NCBI GenBank assembly: GCA_000739515.1
Contig: DF820459.1
Span: forward strand, 1,108,485 to 1,166,954
Origin: Candidatus Moduliflexus flocculans
GTDB lineage: Bacteria > Moduliflexota > Moduliflexia > Moduliflexales > Moduliflexaceae
Length of the DNA stretch: 58,470 nucleotides
Reading direction: 5' to 3'
Under the pieces are notes generated by a model. It did not search any database and was not told the origin of the DNA. It was given only the letters and a program-made list of their open reading frames with translations. Of this stretch, positions 34,859 to 43,265 are shown one piece after another. The translations under genes and the position numbers were made by a program. Numbering within the stretch: position 1 is the first letter of the stretch; every line of letters begins with the position of its first letter.

Positions 34859-34899
34859 AAGGCGAAAACAACGAAAGGCGTTTTCGCCTTTTTATTTTT
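34859..34899 (+). terminator. Intrinsic terminator of tRNA-Lys
   Basis: A perfect 11-bp stem (AAGGCGAAAAC with GTTTTCGCCTT), 10-nt loop, then TTTATTTTT. It lies 5 nt after the tRNA, so the tRNA is a single-gene transcript. Confidence 0.9.
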
Positions 34900-35018
34900 C
34901 CCCGGCCGTTTCTAAAAATCCCCTAAAAAACTTGTTTTTCCTGACGCTTTCAAGTTGACAATCCGCCTCACATATACAAAAATACGTTCGTTGAGAAAAA
35001 GCAGAGTTGAACCGCATG

Positions 35019-35050
35019 ATGCCAATTGTGTAAATGATCGCAATTGGCAT
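35019..35050. promoter_or_regulatory. Palindrome in the Ser/Thr kinase leader
   Basis: ATGCCAATTG and CAATTGGCAT form a perfect 10-bp inverted repeat with a 12-nt loop, about 80 nt upstream of the kinase gene. Without a T run it looks more like an operator or leader hairpin than a terminator. The rest of 34900-35127 holds no gene. Confidence 0.4.
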
Positions 35051-35127
35051 TATTTATGCAATTATAGCAACAACATCTCAACAATTTTAGACCGTGTTAT
35101 TCTTTTTTTATTGGGTGGAGAGCATTC

Positions 35128-36534
35128 ATGAATATCCGAGATTTTATCCATACGAAAACTCGCGGACGGTATGAACAAATTATCGAAATGGCGCAGGAAG
35201 AAGGCGGATTTGGACGCTTATACAAGGCACTCGACACCGAACGCCAGAATCGCGAGGTCTGTATCAAGGTCATCAAGCCTCACCTGAGCAAAGAATTGCA
35301 AATCAAGCTTTGGCACGAAGAAGTCCAGGCATTGGAATTATATCACAACCGTTCCGGCATCGTGCATCTCGTGGATAAACAGTATGAATTTACCGACGAC
35401 GACCCCTACTGGTTTTTAGTCATGGAATACGTGCATGGCAAGCGGCTCGGCGCCAGCAAGTATCGGATTGACGTCGACGTCGAAGAAGAGCAGGCAATCC
35501 GATTGATTTTCCAACTCTGTTCCGTGATTTACAGCATTCATCAGCGCGGCAAATACCATCAAGATATTTTCCCGGATAACATCAAGATTCAGGGCGAAGA
35601 CGTGATTTTATTAGACCTCGGCGGAATGCGCGAAGCGGAACGCCGTTCCGGCACGATTATTTTCGGCGGCGAAATGTATTCTCCGCCGGAAGTCTCACCG
35701 ACCCGGCTACGCATGAAGCGTTTTCGCGCTCTGCGCAAGCAGAAAATGGGGAGTTTCGAATCTGCCGACATTTTTTCGATTGGTGCACTCTGCTATGAAC
35801 TCATCATGGGCGAATCGTTTTTCCAAAATATCGAGCAATCGAATCAATTAAAAGAATACATTTATGATTATTACGTTGATCCGGAAACGCTCAAGCGCAT
35901 GAAACGCGAATATCAGGAAGCGCTCAATGTCGCCCAGCGCCGCGCGCAGCAATTTTCGCAATATTTAGAACGCCTCGAAGTGTCGCCGCAATTACAAGAT
36001 TGTTTGACTCGCGCCCTGGCGATTCACCCTCAAAAACGTCCCAATATCGAGGAGATGCTGGAGAGTTTCCTCCCATTCATGGTGCAACGCGCCAAAACTG
36101 CGCATCACAATCGCCAGTGGGCGCACGTGCTTTTGTGGATACGGCATGTCGAACAGCACTTCGACGAAATCCGCATTGAAAGCACTGATGCGGATGTCGC
36201 ATTTAAGCAAAAAATGCAGCAGCATCTGATCAAACATGCCGCCATGTATGTAGAAGCCTGCCTGGTAAGAGGAATGGCGCAGTTTCATCAGGAGCTTTTT
36301 GAAGCGGCGCAGCGGAATTTTCTGAAAACCCATGAAGTGCTTGACTTATATCAGGATGGTTATAGCGTCACCCAGCGAAATGCCTACTTGTTAAAAGTCA
36401 CAAACAATGTCGCGGCCTGCCTGTATAAGCGGAGTCAAAAGCATGAAGCGCTCCATTTGTTCAAAACCCTTTCAACCGCTCAGGGGAAATTCGGTCAAAC
36501 AATCATGCATAACATTCAAATCTGCGCGGCATAA
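35128..36534 (+). CDS. Ser/Thr protein kinase with degenerate catalytic motifs
   Basis: A 468-residue Hanks-type kinase. The glycine loop EEGGFGRLY (24-32) and the ATP-anchoring Lys K47 (VCIKVIK) are present. The catalytic loop is HQDIFPDN (H144-N151) instead of HRD, and the Mg motif is DLG (163-165) instead of DFG; the catalytic Asp and Asn remain, so activity is possible. After about residue 310 there is an unusual helical, TPR-like region rather than a membrane segment. GGTGGAG precedes the start. It opens a four-gene operon with a PP2C phosphatase, a TPR protein and a PEGA protein. Confidence 0.9.
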   Translation: MNIRDFIHTKTRGRYEQIIEMAQEEGGFGRLYKALDTERQNREVCIKVIKPHLSKELQIKLWHEEVQALELYHNRSGIVHLVDKQYEFTDDDPYWFLVMEYVHGKRLGASKYRIDVDVEEEQAIRLIFQLCSVIYSIHQRGKYHQDIFPDNIKIQGEDVILLDLGGMREAERRSGTIIFGGEMYSPPEVSPTRLRMKRFRALRKQKMGSFESADIFSIGALCYELIMGESFFQNIEQSNQLKEYIYDYYVDPETLKRMKREYQEALNVAQRRAQQFSQYLERLEVSPQLQDCLTRALAIHPQKRPNIEEMLESFLPFMVQRAKTAHHNRQWAHVLLWIRHVEQHFDEIRIESTDADVAFKQKMQQHLIKHAAMYVEACLVRGMAQFHQELFEAAQRNFLKTHEVLDLYQDGYSVTQRNAYLLKVTNNVAACLYKRSQKHEALHLFKTLSTAQGKFGQTIMHNIQICAA

Positions 36535-36555
36535 CGAATCAAACAGGGGGGCTGT

Positions 36556-37377
36556 GTGGTCATGACAGGAGTGGCAGACGCGAAAAAACCGACATATTTC
36601 TTTCGGAGTTCGGCGGAAACGGATATAGGCTTGCGAAAAACCTCAAATGAAGATAGTTTTTGGAATCATGCGGAGACGTATGCTGACGCCGCTATTTTAA
36701 AGCGCTTAGGAACAGTGTATGCTGTTGCTGACGGCGTGAGCGGGCATGTCGGCGGCGATGTCGCCAGTAACATCGCCATTGATACGCTGCGAATGTACTA
36801 TGTGCTGCCACATGTGAATATTTCTCCAGAAGACCGTTTGCGAAACGTCTTTTTAGAGGCGCACCGCCGAATTGAAGATTACGCGCGGGAACACCCCGAA
36901 TATCGAGGCATGGGAACAACCTTAACGACCGTCGTGCTGCGAGACTCCCACCTGCATTACGCGCATGTCGGGGATAGCCGGCTCTATCTGATTCAGTCGG
37001 CATCGCGCGAGATTCGGCAATTGACCAAAGATCACAGTTTAGTCAACCGCTATATCGAAGAAGGCAAACTCACGCCGGAAGAAGCGGCGGAAGAAGATTC
37101 GAATGTGTTGGATCAAGCGTTAGGCTGCGTGCCTAAAATTCGTATCGAAATGGGCGAACGCGACGCGTTGATGCCAGGAGATTTCCTCCTACTTTGTTCA
37201 GATGGCCTCTCCGATCTGGTTTCCGACACGAAAATCCGCGACGTTGTGTTAGGCTCTCCCAGCCTGGAAGATGCCTGTCATCGCCTGATTCTGAAAGCCA
37301 ATCAACAAGGAGGGCGCGATAATATCACGGTGGTATTGGTGGCGATAGAGAAAGGAACGCAGGAAGGAATGATATGA
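36556..37377 (+). CDS. PP2C-family Ser/Thr phosphatase
   Basis: A metal-dependent phosphatase of 273 residues that would reverse the neighbouring kinase. All PP2C metal-binding motifs can be seen: SNEDSFW, VADGVSGHVGGDVAS, HVGDSRLYL, LCSDGLSDLV and GGRDNITVVLV. It starts at GTG with AGGGGG 5 nt away; an ATG two codons on is an alternative. It begins 22 nt after the kinase stop and overlaps the TPR gene by 4 nt. It has no membrane segment, so it is cytosolic. Confidence 0.95.
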   Translation: MVMTGVADAKKPTYFFRSSAETDIGLRKTSNEDSFWNHAETYADAAILKRLGTVYAVADGVSGHVGGDVASNIAIDTLRMYYVLPHVNISPEDRLRNVFLEAHRRIEDYAREHPEYRGMGTTLTTVVLRDSHLHYAHVGDSRLYLIQSASREIRQLTKDHSLVNRYIEEGKLTPEEAAEEDSNVLDQALGCVPKIRIEMGERDALMPGDFLLLCSDGLSDLVSDTKIRDVVLGSPSLEDACHRLILKANQQGGRDNITVVLVAIEKGTQEGMI

Positions 37378-38009
37378 TAGAGTTAATCCTTTTAATCAGC
37401 CTGATTCTGTTGATTGGAGCGGTTGGCGGCCTGAGCGGTTTCGCCTGGCATCGCCAGCGCAAGCGTTTCGCCGCATTGGCGCAATATAATCAGGGTGTGG
37501 CCTATTTAGAAAGCGGCGCTTATCCACAAGCCATCAGCGCATTTCAGGCCGCGCTTCAGCAGCAGCCGACGCTAAGCAATGCCCGATATGGCATGGGATT
37601 GGCGTATTTGAAAGATCGGCGGTTTCTCGATGCGATCAGGCTGTTGGAAGCCGCATTGCGAGAAAAGCCAGACGATGCAATGGTCTCCTGCAATTTAGGA
37701 TGGGCGTATCTGAGCATCGGGAAATTAGAAGATGCAAAAAAAGTGCTGGAACAAGGAATGCGCGCCAATCCAAATGTGAAAGAATTGTATTTCAATCTGA
37801 GCCGCGTGTTCAAAGAGAAAGGCGACCGTGAACAGGCCACGCTGTATTGCCGCCGCGCTCTTGAAATTGACCAGCAATACACGCAAGCCAGAGCAGAGTT
37901 GGAAGAATTAGCGCAAATTCGTTATGATGCCGTCCTCAATCTTGATGTCATTCGCCAGGCATTGACGGATTTCAACGCAGACGATACCGAATTGATGATT
38001 CGGCTGTAA
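37374..38009 (+). CDS. Membrane-anchored TPR protein
   Basis: A 211-residue protein with one N-terminal membrane anchor (about 3-24, LILLISLILLIGAVGGLSGF), then four tetratricopeptide repeats (about 38-175; QYNQGVAYLESGAYPQAISAF, ARYGMGLAYLKDRRF, CNLGWAYLSIGKLEDA, YFNLSRVFKEKGDREQA). The C-terminal 35 residues are acidic. TPR arrays bind partner proteins, so it probably scaffolds the kinase and phosphatase at the membrane. It overlaps the PP2C gene by 4 nt (ATGA). Confidence 0.9.
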   Translation: MIELILLISLILLIGAVGGLSGFAWHRQRKRFAALAQYNQGVAYLESGAYPQAISAFQAALQQQPTLSNARYGMGLAYLKDRRFLDAIRLLEAALREKPDDAMVSCNLGWAYLSIGKLEDAKKVLEQGMRANPNVKELYFNLSRVFKEKGDREQATLYCRRALEIDQQYTQARAELEELAQIRYDAVLNLDVIRQALTDFNADDTELMIRL

Positions 38010-38023
38010 AGAAGGTGAAAGGC

Positions 38024-38926
38024 ATGGAACGTCAGGATAAATATGAACCAATTGTCGTCAATCTGTCCAAAACAGAGGATATCCGCCCACCGCGTAACTA
38101 TTTTGTGGCGTTTATTGTATCACTGCTCCTGCTCGGCATAGTCGGAGGATTTGCCGCCTTCTATATTCGAAATCATGATTGGAACGAGCCAGCGCAGAAT
38201 TTGAACGCACCAGAGCAGACGCCGATCACGCGAACGCCGGTCGCGCAAGAACCCTTCACGCAAGAGCCAATCGCGCAGGCAACTCCGCCGAAACGCCCCC
38301 CTGCGCTTCCGACGGCGACGGCGACTCCAACGCCACTGCCGAAACCGACAAACACGCCTCGTCCGTCGCCAAGTCCGACTACGTCCGCCGTGGTGGAAAA
38401 AACGCCTGAAGCAAGCCCAACGTTGCCTCAAATCATCAATGGCTATTTAACATTAAATTCCGCGCCACCGGATGCGGAAGTCCGACTGAATGGGAAATTG
38501 ATTGGACGAACGCCATTAGAAGGCTACGAGCTTGCCCCCGGTTTGTATGATGTGGTGTTTCGGCTTGATGGGCAGCAACGCGAGGAAACGCTTCGAATCG
38601 CAAGCGGAGCAACAACGACCTATACCCATGTTTTCGAAGGATTCGGCGCGTTAACAATACGCACCACCAGTTCGAGTTGCGATATCAGCGTCAACGGAAA
38701 ACCTGTGGGAAAATCGCCGTTAACGGTAGAAGGCTTATCTGCCGGAGAATATGCCATCGTTATCAGCAAAGAGGGCTTTCATACCGTCGAAAAAACGGTC
38801 ACACTGGCCCAGGGCGAACGTCAGGAATTGTTTATCACCATCAGACGTCTTGGCTCGCGCCCCGCTCCGTCCGTGAATCCGGAGACCTCGCCCCGCCCGG
38901 TGCATCCGAGCGAACGGCAAGAGTGA
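38024..38926 (+). CDS. PEGA-domain membrane protein
   Basis: A 300-residue protein. One membrane segment lies near residues 26-48 (FVAFIVSLLLLGIVGGFAAFY). A long Pro/Thr/Ala-rich linker follows (about 60-135), then two PEGA domains (GYLTLNSAPPDAEVRLNGKL and GALTIRTTSSSCDISVNGKP), which are immunoglobulin-like surface modules common beside bacterial Ser/Thr kinases. The domains would be periplasmic. AAGGTG lies 6 nt before this ATG; a GTG 9 nt upstream is less likely. It is the last gene of the operon and ends at a perfect palindromic terminator. Confidence 0.88.
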   Translation: MERQDKYEPIVVNLSKTEDIRPPRNYFVAFIVSLLLLGIVGGFAAFYIRNHDWNEPAQNLNAPEQTPITRTPVAQEPFTQEPIAQATPPKRPPALPTATATPTPLPKPTNTPRPSPSPTTSAVVEKTPEASPTLPQIINGYLTLNSAPPDAEVRLNGKLIGRTPLEGYELAPGLYDVVFRLDGQQREETLRIASGATTTYTHVFEGFGALTIRTTSSSCDISVNGKPVGKSPLTVEGLSAGEYAIVISKEGFHTVEKTVTLAQGERQELFITIRRLGSRPAPSVNPETSPRPVHPSERQE

Positions 38927-38958
38927 AAAAATAGAACACTGATCAGTGTTCTATTTTT
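38927..38958. terminator. Bidirectional palindromic terminator
   Basis: A perfect 16-bp inverted repeat, AAAAATAGAACACTGA and its complement, with A and T runs at the ends so it works on both strands. It separates the convergent PEGA and flavin reductase genes. Its AATAGAACACTGA core is the same as in the family A repeats. Confidence 0.9.
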
Positions 38959-40109
38959 ATCTGCCGTGCGGGAAACGGCAGATATTCAGGCCGATACCAC
39001 GCTAAACAACGAAACAGCAGCGGTGCCGCTTTCCAGAGCAGACGTAACCGCGTTGGATGCCCACAAAAGTTGTACAGCAATTTTGCCATGTTACGGCGTC
39101 CGCGTAACTGCCGTAAAATCGGATGTTGCATAATTTGTTCGCGATAACTGACGCAACTAAAATCTCCCTGTTCAAACGCAGACACGACCGATATTGCCGC
39201 CGCCTCGCCGTATGCCAACGCATACGAAATCCCTTCGCCGAAGAGCGGGTCAACGCCCGCCGCGTCGCCGACCAGCATGATACGCGGAACAGAGACAGCC
39301 GATTCTTCATCTAACCAGCGAATCGGAAAACCGTTCATTGCCGCCTCGTCCCAAATTTCGCCCTGTTTGGTTACATGATGTTCGAGCGCATTTGGCAGCG
39401 ATGATAGCGGCAATTGAGCATGTACGCGGCTGTCATACACTCCGCGATTCATCCACGCCTCGCCATTGCGGATCGCTGGAAAATCCCAACAATAGCCTTG
39501 AATCCCTTGCGCCATGCAGCTAAAATCGAAAATCGCAACGCCATCGCGAAACGCGAGCAGGTCTTGTTTCGCGGGCGTGACGACTTCCAGCAGGCGCGCG
39601 ACTGGCGGATGTGTCGGACGTTGGAGTTTCAACAGGCGACGGACTGCGCTATTTGATCCGTCTGCGGCAATCACAAGTTTCGCAAGAAATTGCGCCTGTG
39701 ATGTCATGACATGAATGCCATTTTCGGTATATTGAAGATCAAGCAACGCCTCGCTCTGCCGCGCGATAACGCCTTGCCGTTCCGCCTGCCGCAGCAACCA
39801 ATCATCGAAGTCCGCCCGATGAACCACGCGAAAAAGAGGCTGCGCTCGCAACGTCATGACATGCTGATCGTAGATAAATTTCGCTTCTCTGATAGGAATT
39901 TGGCAAGGCGCAAACGGCAGCCGCAAACGCCAGAGCGCCTGTTCGCCGAAACGCATCACGCCGCCGCCGCAGAGCTTTTCACGCGGGAAAATCGCTTTGT
40001 CTATCACGAGAAGGCGTGACGCCCAACTGGCATCCGCATTGACCAGATGAAGCGCGCTGGAGATTCCCGCCGGGCCTGCGCCGATAATCAGCACATCAAT
40101 CGGAAGCAT
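38943..40109 (-). CDS. FAD-dependent oxidoreductase (geranylgeranyl-reductase type)
   Basis: A 388-residue flavoprotein. The N-terminal Rossmann motif is VLIIGAGPAGISSAL, followed by the LCGGGVM motif and a central AADGSNSAVRRLL. The second FAD signature VGDAAGVDPLFGEGI fits the geranylgeranyl reductase/monooxygenase-like family. Members saturate or oxidise isoprenoid or aromatic substrates, but this one's substrate is unknown. It begins 5 nt after the caspase-like gene and probably shares its transcript. Its stop falls within the palindromic terminator. Confidence 0.87.
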   Translation of the reverse strand: MLPIDVLIIGAGPAGISSALHLVNADASWASRLLVIDKAIFPREKLCGGGVMRFGEQALWRLRLPFAPCQIPIREAKFIYDQHVMTLRAQPLFRVVHRADFDDWLLRQAERQGVIARQSEALLDLQYTENGIHVMTSQAQFLAKLVIAADGSNSAVRRLLKLQRPTHPPVARLLEVVTPAKQDLLAFRDGVAIFDFSCMAQGIQGYCWDFPAIRNGEAWMNRGVYDSRVHAQLPLSSLPNALEHHVTKQGEIWDEAAMNGFPIRWLDEESAVSVPRIMLVGDAAGVDPLFGEGISYALAYGEAAAISVVSAFEQGDFSCVSYREQIMQHPILRQLRGRRNMAKLLYNFCGHPTRLRLLWKAAPLLFRCLAWYRPEYLPFPARQIKIEH

Positions 40110-40114
40110 CGCCT

Positions 40115-41401
40115 TTATTCTCCGCGCTGCGCCTGCCGCGCGATGCGAATATGGATGATTTGTCCGGTCAAGGTCGCGTATTTGAAACCGATGCCTGGAT
40201 AATAGAGCCGTTCTGTCATAATCTGGGAATTTTCAGGATCAGCCGCTGTCTCTATCGGCGTTCCATACATATTGAGAATCTCATCTTTCATTGAAAGCAC
40301 GCTGACGCCTTCCTTCGTCATGCCTGGAAACGGCTTGAATTGGTCTTCATCATAGCCGCCATCAACGCCGCTGTAGAGATAAATCGCGATGACGCGATCT
40401 GCCTGAATATGCGCCATAATACCATACGAATAATATTCGAAATAGAGCGTGTTACCATCCTGATAGAGATCGGTGATATGCTCCGGCTCGCCGAGCAGCC
40501 GCCGCACATCATCAGCCGACATGTCAAGTCGCAAATCGCCGACGCCCTCGCCCGGCGTGATCGGAATGGAGGGGTCTATTCCATCAGGGATTTTGGCGTC
40601 CGAAGGACGAAGGTCTGTATTGGGCATTTCATCTGGCGCAGATGGTATTTCTCGCTGATCTTGTCGCGTAAAATAAAAATCGCCAATCAGCGATGACGAT
40701 TCCCAAGGAACCTGTTTATTGCCGGTTTCCACCATGACGCCGACTCGCGCCTGTTTGAAGACATCTTCGATTCTCAGACCAGGCGTGGTCATCGCTTTCA
40801 GCAGGTGTTTGGTGTACGGGCTGTTCTGCCCGGGACCATCATACGCCACTGTTCCCGGCGCAGTCGCATACCCAATCAGCGTGCCAGTCGGCGACGTCAT
40901 CATTGCTAACCCGCCGCGCGTCGACCTGAAGCCTTTGAACGGATTATCGCGGCAGGCGTCGAGAATGACGATATTCAGCCTGTTTCCAGCTCGCTCTAAA
41001 TAATCAAGCACAAGTTCCGCTGCCACTGATTCGTATTTGATATCTCGTTCTGAGACGATTCGCGCTCCAACAGGCACGAGATAATTGATTCCATCTACCT
41101 GCGCGCCATGTCCGCTGAAATAAAACAGCGCCGTGTCCGACGATTTCAAGCTTCCTGTAAAATCGCGGATCGCGTCTTCCATCTCTCGCTTGGTGATATT
41201 GGTCTGCGTATTCACTGAAAACCCTAATCGCTGGAGCGCAGCAGCCATATCATTGGCATCATTCACCGGATTGGTCAGCGGCGACTCCTCGTAGGCATTG
41301 TTGCCGATCACTAACGCCAGCCGTTCGGCATGGCTTATTCCAGCCAACAGGCTCAATGCCATGCTCGCCAATATGATAAAAAATTTCCGAAATTGTCGCA
41401 T
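40115..41401 (-). CDS. Exported caspase-family protease (C14, metacaspase-like)
   Basis: A 428-residue protein with a signal peptide (about 1-25, ending ISHA), so it acts in the periplasm or outside. The p20-like domain runs from residue 26 (RLALVIGNNAYEESPLTNPVNDA) with catalytic His at 98 (FYFSGHGAQ) and Cys at 150 (VILDACRDNPF). Residues about 295-428 form a second domain with two similar halves, GVGDLRLDMSADDVRRLLGEPE and LSMKDEILNMYGTPIE, resembling SmpA/OmlA (BamE)-type folds. The tail domain may bind membrane or substrate. The presence of both catalytic residues suggests an active protease. Confidence 0.92.
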   Translation of the reverse strand: MRQFRKFFIILASMALSLLAGISHAERLALVIGNNAYEESPLTNPVNDANDMAAALQRLGFSVNTQTNITKREMEDAIRDFTGSLKSSDTALFYFSGHGAQVDGINYLVPVGARIVSERDIKYESVAAELVLDYLERAGNRLNIVILDACRDNPFKGFRSTRGGLAMMTSPTGTLIGYATAPGTVAYDGPGQNSPYTKHLLKAMTTPGLRIEDVFKQARVGVMVETGNKQVPWESSSLIGDFYFTRQDQREIPSAPDEMPNTDLRPSDAKIPDGIDPSIPITPGEGVGDLRLDMSADDVRRLLGEPEHITDLYQDGNTLYFEYYSYGIMAHIQADRVIAIYLYSGVDGGYDEDQFKPFPGMTKEGVSVLSMKDEILNMYGTPIETAADPENSQIMTERLYYPGIGFKYATLTGQIIHIRIARQAQRGE

Positions 41402-42209
41402 ATTTTCCCCTTTTGAACTTAGACTTGTCGGCAGAAGGCCGACATTTCAGGCACATTCACATCTCTCGTTTACCGGATTACAAAATTTACAAATTCCGTG
41501 CCATCCATCAGACGCGCATTTATGGCGATCATCACGCCTATCGTGAAAATATGAATTCATGTCAAGAGATTCAATAACTAAATTTGCCTTTTATTCGGCA
41601 CGTTCACGCCTGTGTCGTTCTCGTTTGCGTTGATTATTTCCGAAAAAAATTCTTGACAGCAAACCGCTGATTTGGCAAATGCTTCCACTCGTCGGGCAGG
41701 ATTCCTTTCTTTTATGAATTTTCTAATTACAAAGGAGAATTACATGTTGGTCATTGTCGTAAAACTTCAAGAAGCACAGTCGTTATGTAGAGCAGCGATG
41801 TTGAAGTTTTGAGGGCAAGAAGTTTTTTATTTCTGAAGATATTGTTTATCCCCTTCTTGTCGCATTGCTTTCTGTATTAAAAAACAGAACCGCATTATAA
41901 CGTAATTATAATCAGTGATATTCTGTGTAAGATCGAATATTTTTACTTACATAAATATCCGTGTAGTTACGTAAAATTACCTCTCAGTTTCATTCCATCG
42001 CGCCTTCTTACAGGCAAACGCTTGTTTTTTACCTCTACATTTGCGATCTCGCTCGTTTTGGGTGTTGCGCATCACGCTTTGCGTGAACATGCAGCGACGC
42101 GACGACTGTCTTCTCTCATATTTTTTTCCCTGAACAGACGAAACATGGCATTTCGACGGACAGGATTGTCCGCCAGTGCATCACGCTCAACAAAATATGG
42201 AGAACCATC
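41402..42209. other. Long intergenic region upstream of the GNAT cluster
   Basis: About 800 nt that hold no large gene. A TTGACA lies at 41653-41658 without a good -10. There are two TATAAT-like patches near 41899-41913 and a small hairpin GTCGG/CCGAC near 41430. A 22-codon frame (41744-41812) with a strong ribosome site is listed apart. The 63-aa frame at 42022 has no ribosome site. Confidence 0.5.
41744..41812 (+). CDS. Possible 22-residue leader or small peptide
   Basis: A short frame with AAAGGAG 7 nt upstream of ATG, encoding MLVIVVKLQEAQSLCRAAML plus KF. The start is hydrophobic and the end basic. No domain can be assigned. The strong ribosome site within a region otherwise free of genes is the only evidence. 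It could be a leader peptide or chance. Confidence 0.3.
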   Translation: MLVIVVKLQEAQSLCRAAMLKF

Positions 42210-43193
42210 ATGAATATGACCATTAGAACCGAACACCCCGGCGATTATAATCAGATCGCCGAAATCAATGAATTAGCCTTTTATTCGATGTTAGACGCGA
42301 CCCAGCGTTCCTACGTGGTTGAAGTCGCATTAGTCGCGCTGCTCCGGCATGGGCGCGACTACGATCCGGAATTAGCGTTTGTGGCAGAGCATGACGGAAA
42401 AATCGTCGGACATGCGCTCTACTATCCCTATCATATCCGGGTCGGCGGCGAAACGCTCAGAGCAGTCAGTTTAGCGCCGATTGCCGTGCATCCTGAGTAT
42501 CAAAAACAGGGCATCGGCCAGATGTTGATGGCGGTCGCGCATCAACGCGCTGCCGCGAAAGGGTATGCCTTCGCGTTTTTGTTAGGGCATCCGACCTATT
42601 ATCACAAGTTTGGCTATCAGACCGGCATGTTCGGCGCGTGCCGCCTTAAAGTCGCGATTGAACAAATTACCGGAACAGCAGAAGGCGTTCAGGAGCGGCT
42701 CATTCAACCGGCGGACATTCCAGCATTTGCGGCGATGTGGCACGACTGGTTCGATGACGTTGACCTCGCGCTGTTTCCCGGCGATTCGCTGATGGAGTGG
42801 GTCAGCCATGCCGCGCACATCAAAAGTTACGCGGTCGAGCGCAATGGCGAGTTGCTCGGCTATCTCCGCTATCATCGCGACAATCCGGCGGATGTGAAGC
42901 TCTTTTTAGCGAAAGACAAAGAGACTGCCAGTTTGCTGTTAGCGCATCTGCGCAGCAAACTCGAAGGGTGCGATGAAACGCGGCTTCGACTGCCGCTGTA
43001 TCCGAATTCACGCGCTGTCAAGGCATATTTGAGCGTTCCTTATGAAAGTCATGTCGAGGCTTGGGACGCGGCCATGATCAAGATTCTTGATGAGAAAAAC
43101 GCGACGATTGCAGCGTATTGCAATGAAGTCAAGCAAGGCAACCGCCAGCCGGGTTTGCTTATCTATCCCCCTGCAATTGAAATTGCAGAATAA
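42210..43193 (+). CDS. GNAT family N-acetyltransferase
   Basis: A 327-residue acetyltransferase. The GNAT fold is at about residues 1-160 with the acetyl-CoA loop in HPEYQKQGIGQMLM and the following FLLGHPTYYHKFGY, as in YhbS-like enzymes. The C-terminal 165 residues form a second domain of unknown role (about 165-327). GGAG lies 7 nt upstream of the start. It is the first of a row of three acetyltransferases interleaved with methyltransferases. The substrate is unknown. Confidence 0.88.
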   Translation: MNMTIRTEHPGDYNQIAEINELAFYSMLDATQRSYVVEVALVALLRHGRDYDPELAFVAEHDGKIVGHALYYPYHIRVGGETLRAVSLAPIAVHPEYQKQGIGQMLMAVAHQRAAAKGYAFAFLLGHPTYYHKFGYQTGMFGACRLKVAIEQITGTAEGVQERLIQPADIPAFAAMWHDWFDDVDLALFPGDSLMEWVSHAAHIKSYAVERNGELLGYLRYHRDNPADVKLFLAKDKETASLLLAHLRSKLEGCDETRLRLPLYPNSRAVKAYLSVPYESHVEAWDAAMIKILDEKNATIAAYCNEVKQGNRQPGLLIYPPAIEIAE

Positions 43194-43265
43194 TAATGAA
43201 ATTTCACTAACAATGATGTTTTTATGACAATGGGCGTTTTCGCCCAATAATTAAGGAGAATTATC

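Noticed and set aside
40115..41401. Caspase-like gene as part of an anti-phage abortive-infection system
   Set aside because: The signal peptide places the product outside the cytoplasm, and no cyclase, gasdermin or sensor gene is adjacent.
42022..42213. A 63-codon plus-strand frame before the first GNAT gene
   Set aside because: No ribosome site, basic and low-complexity, and it overlaps the GNAT start.
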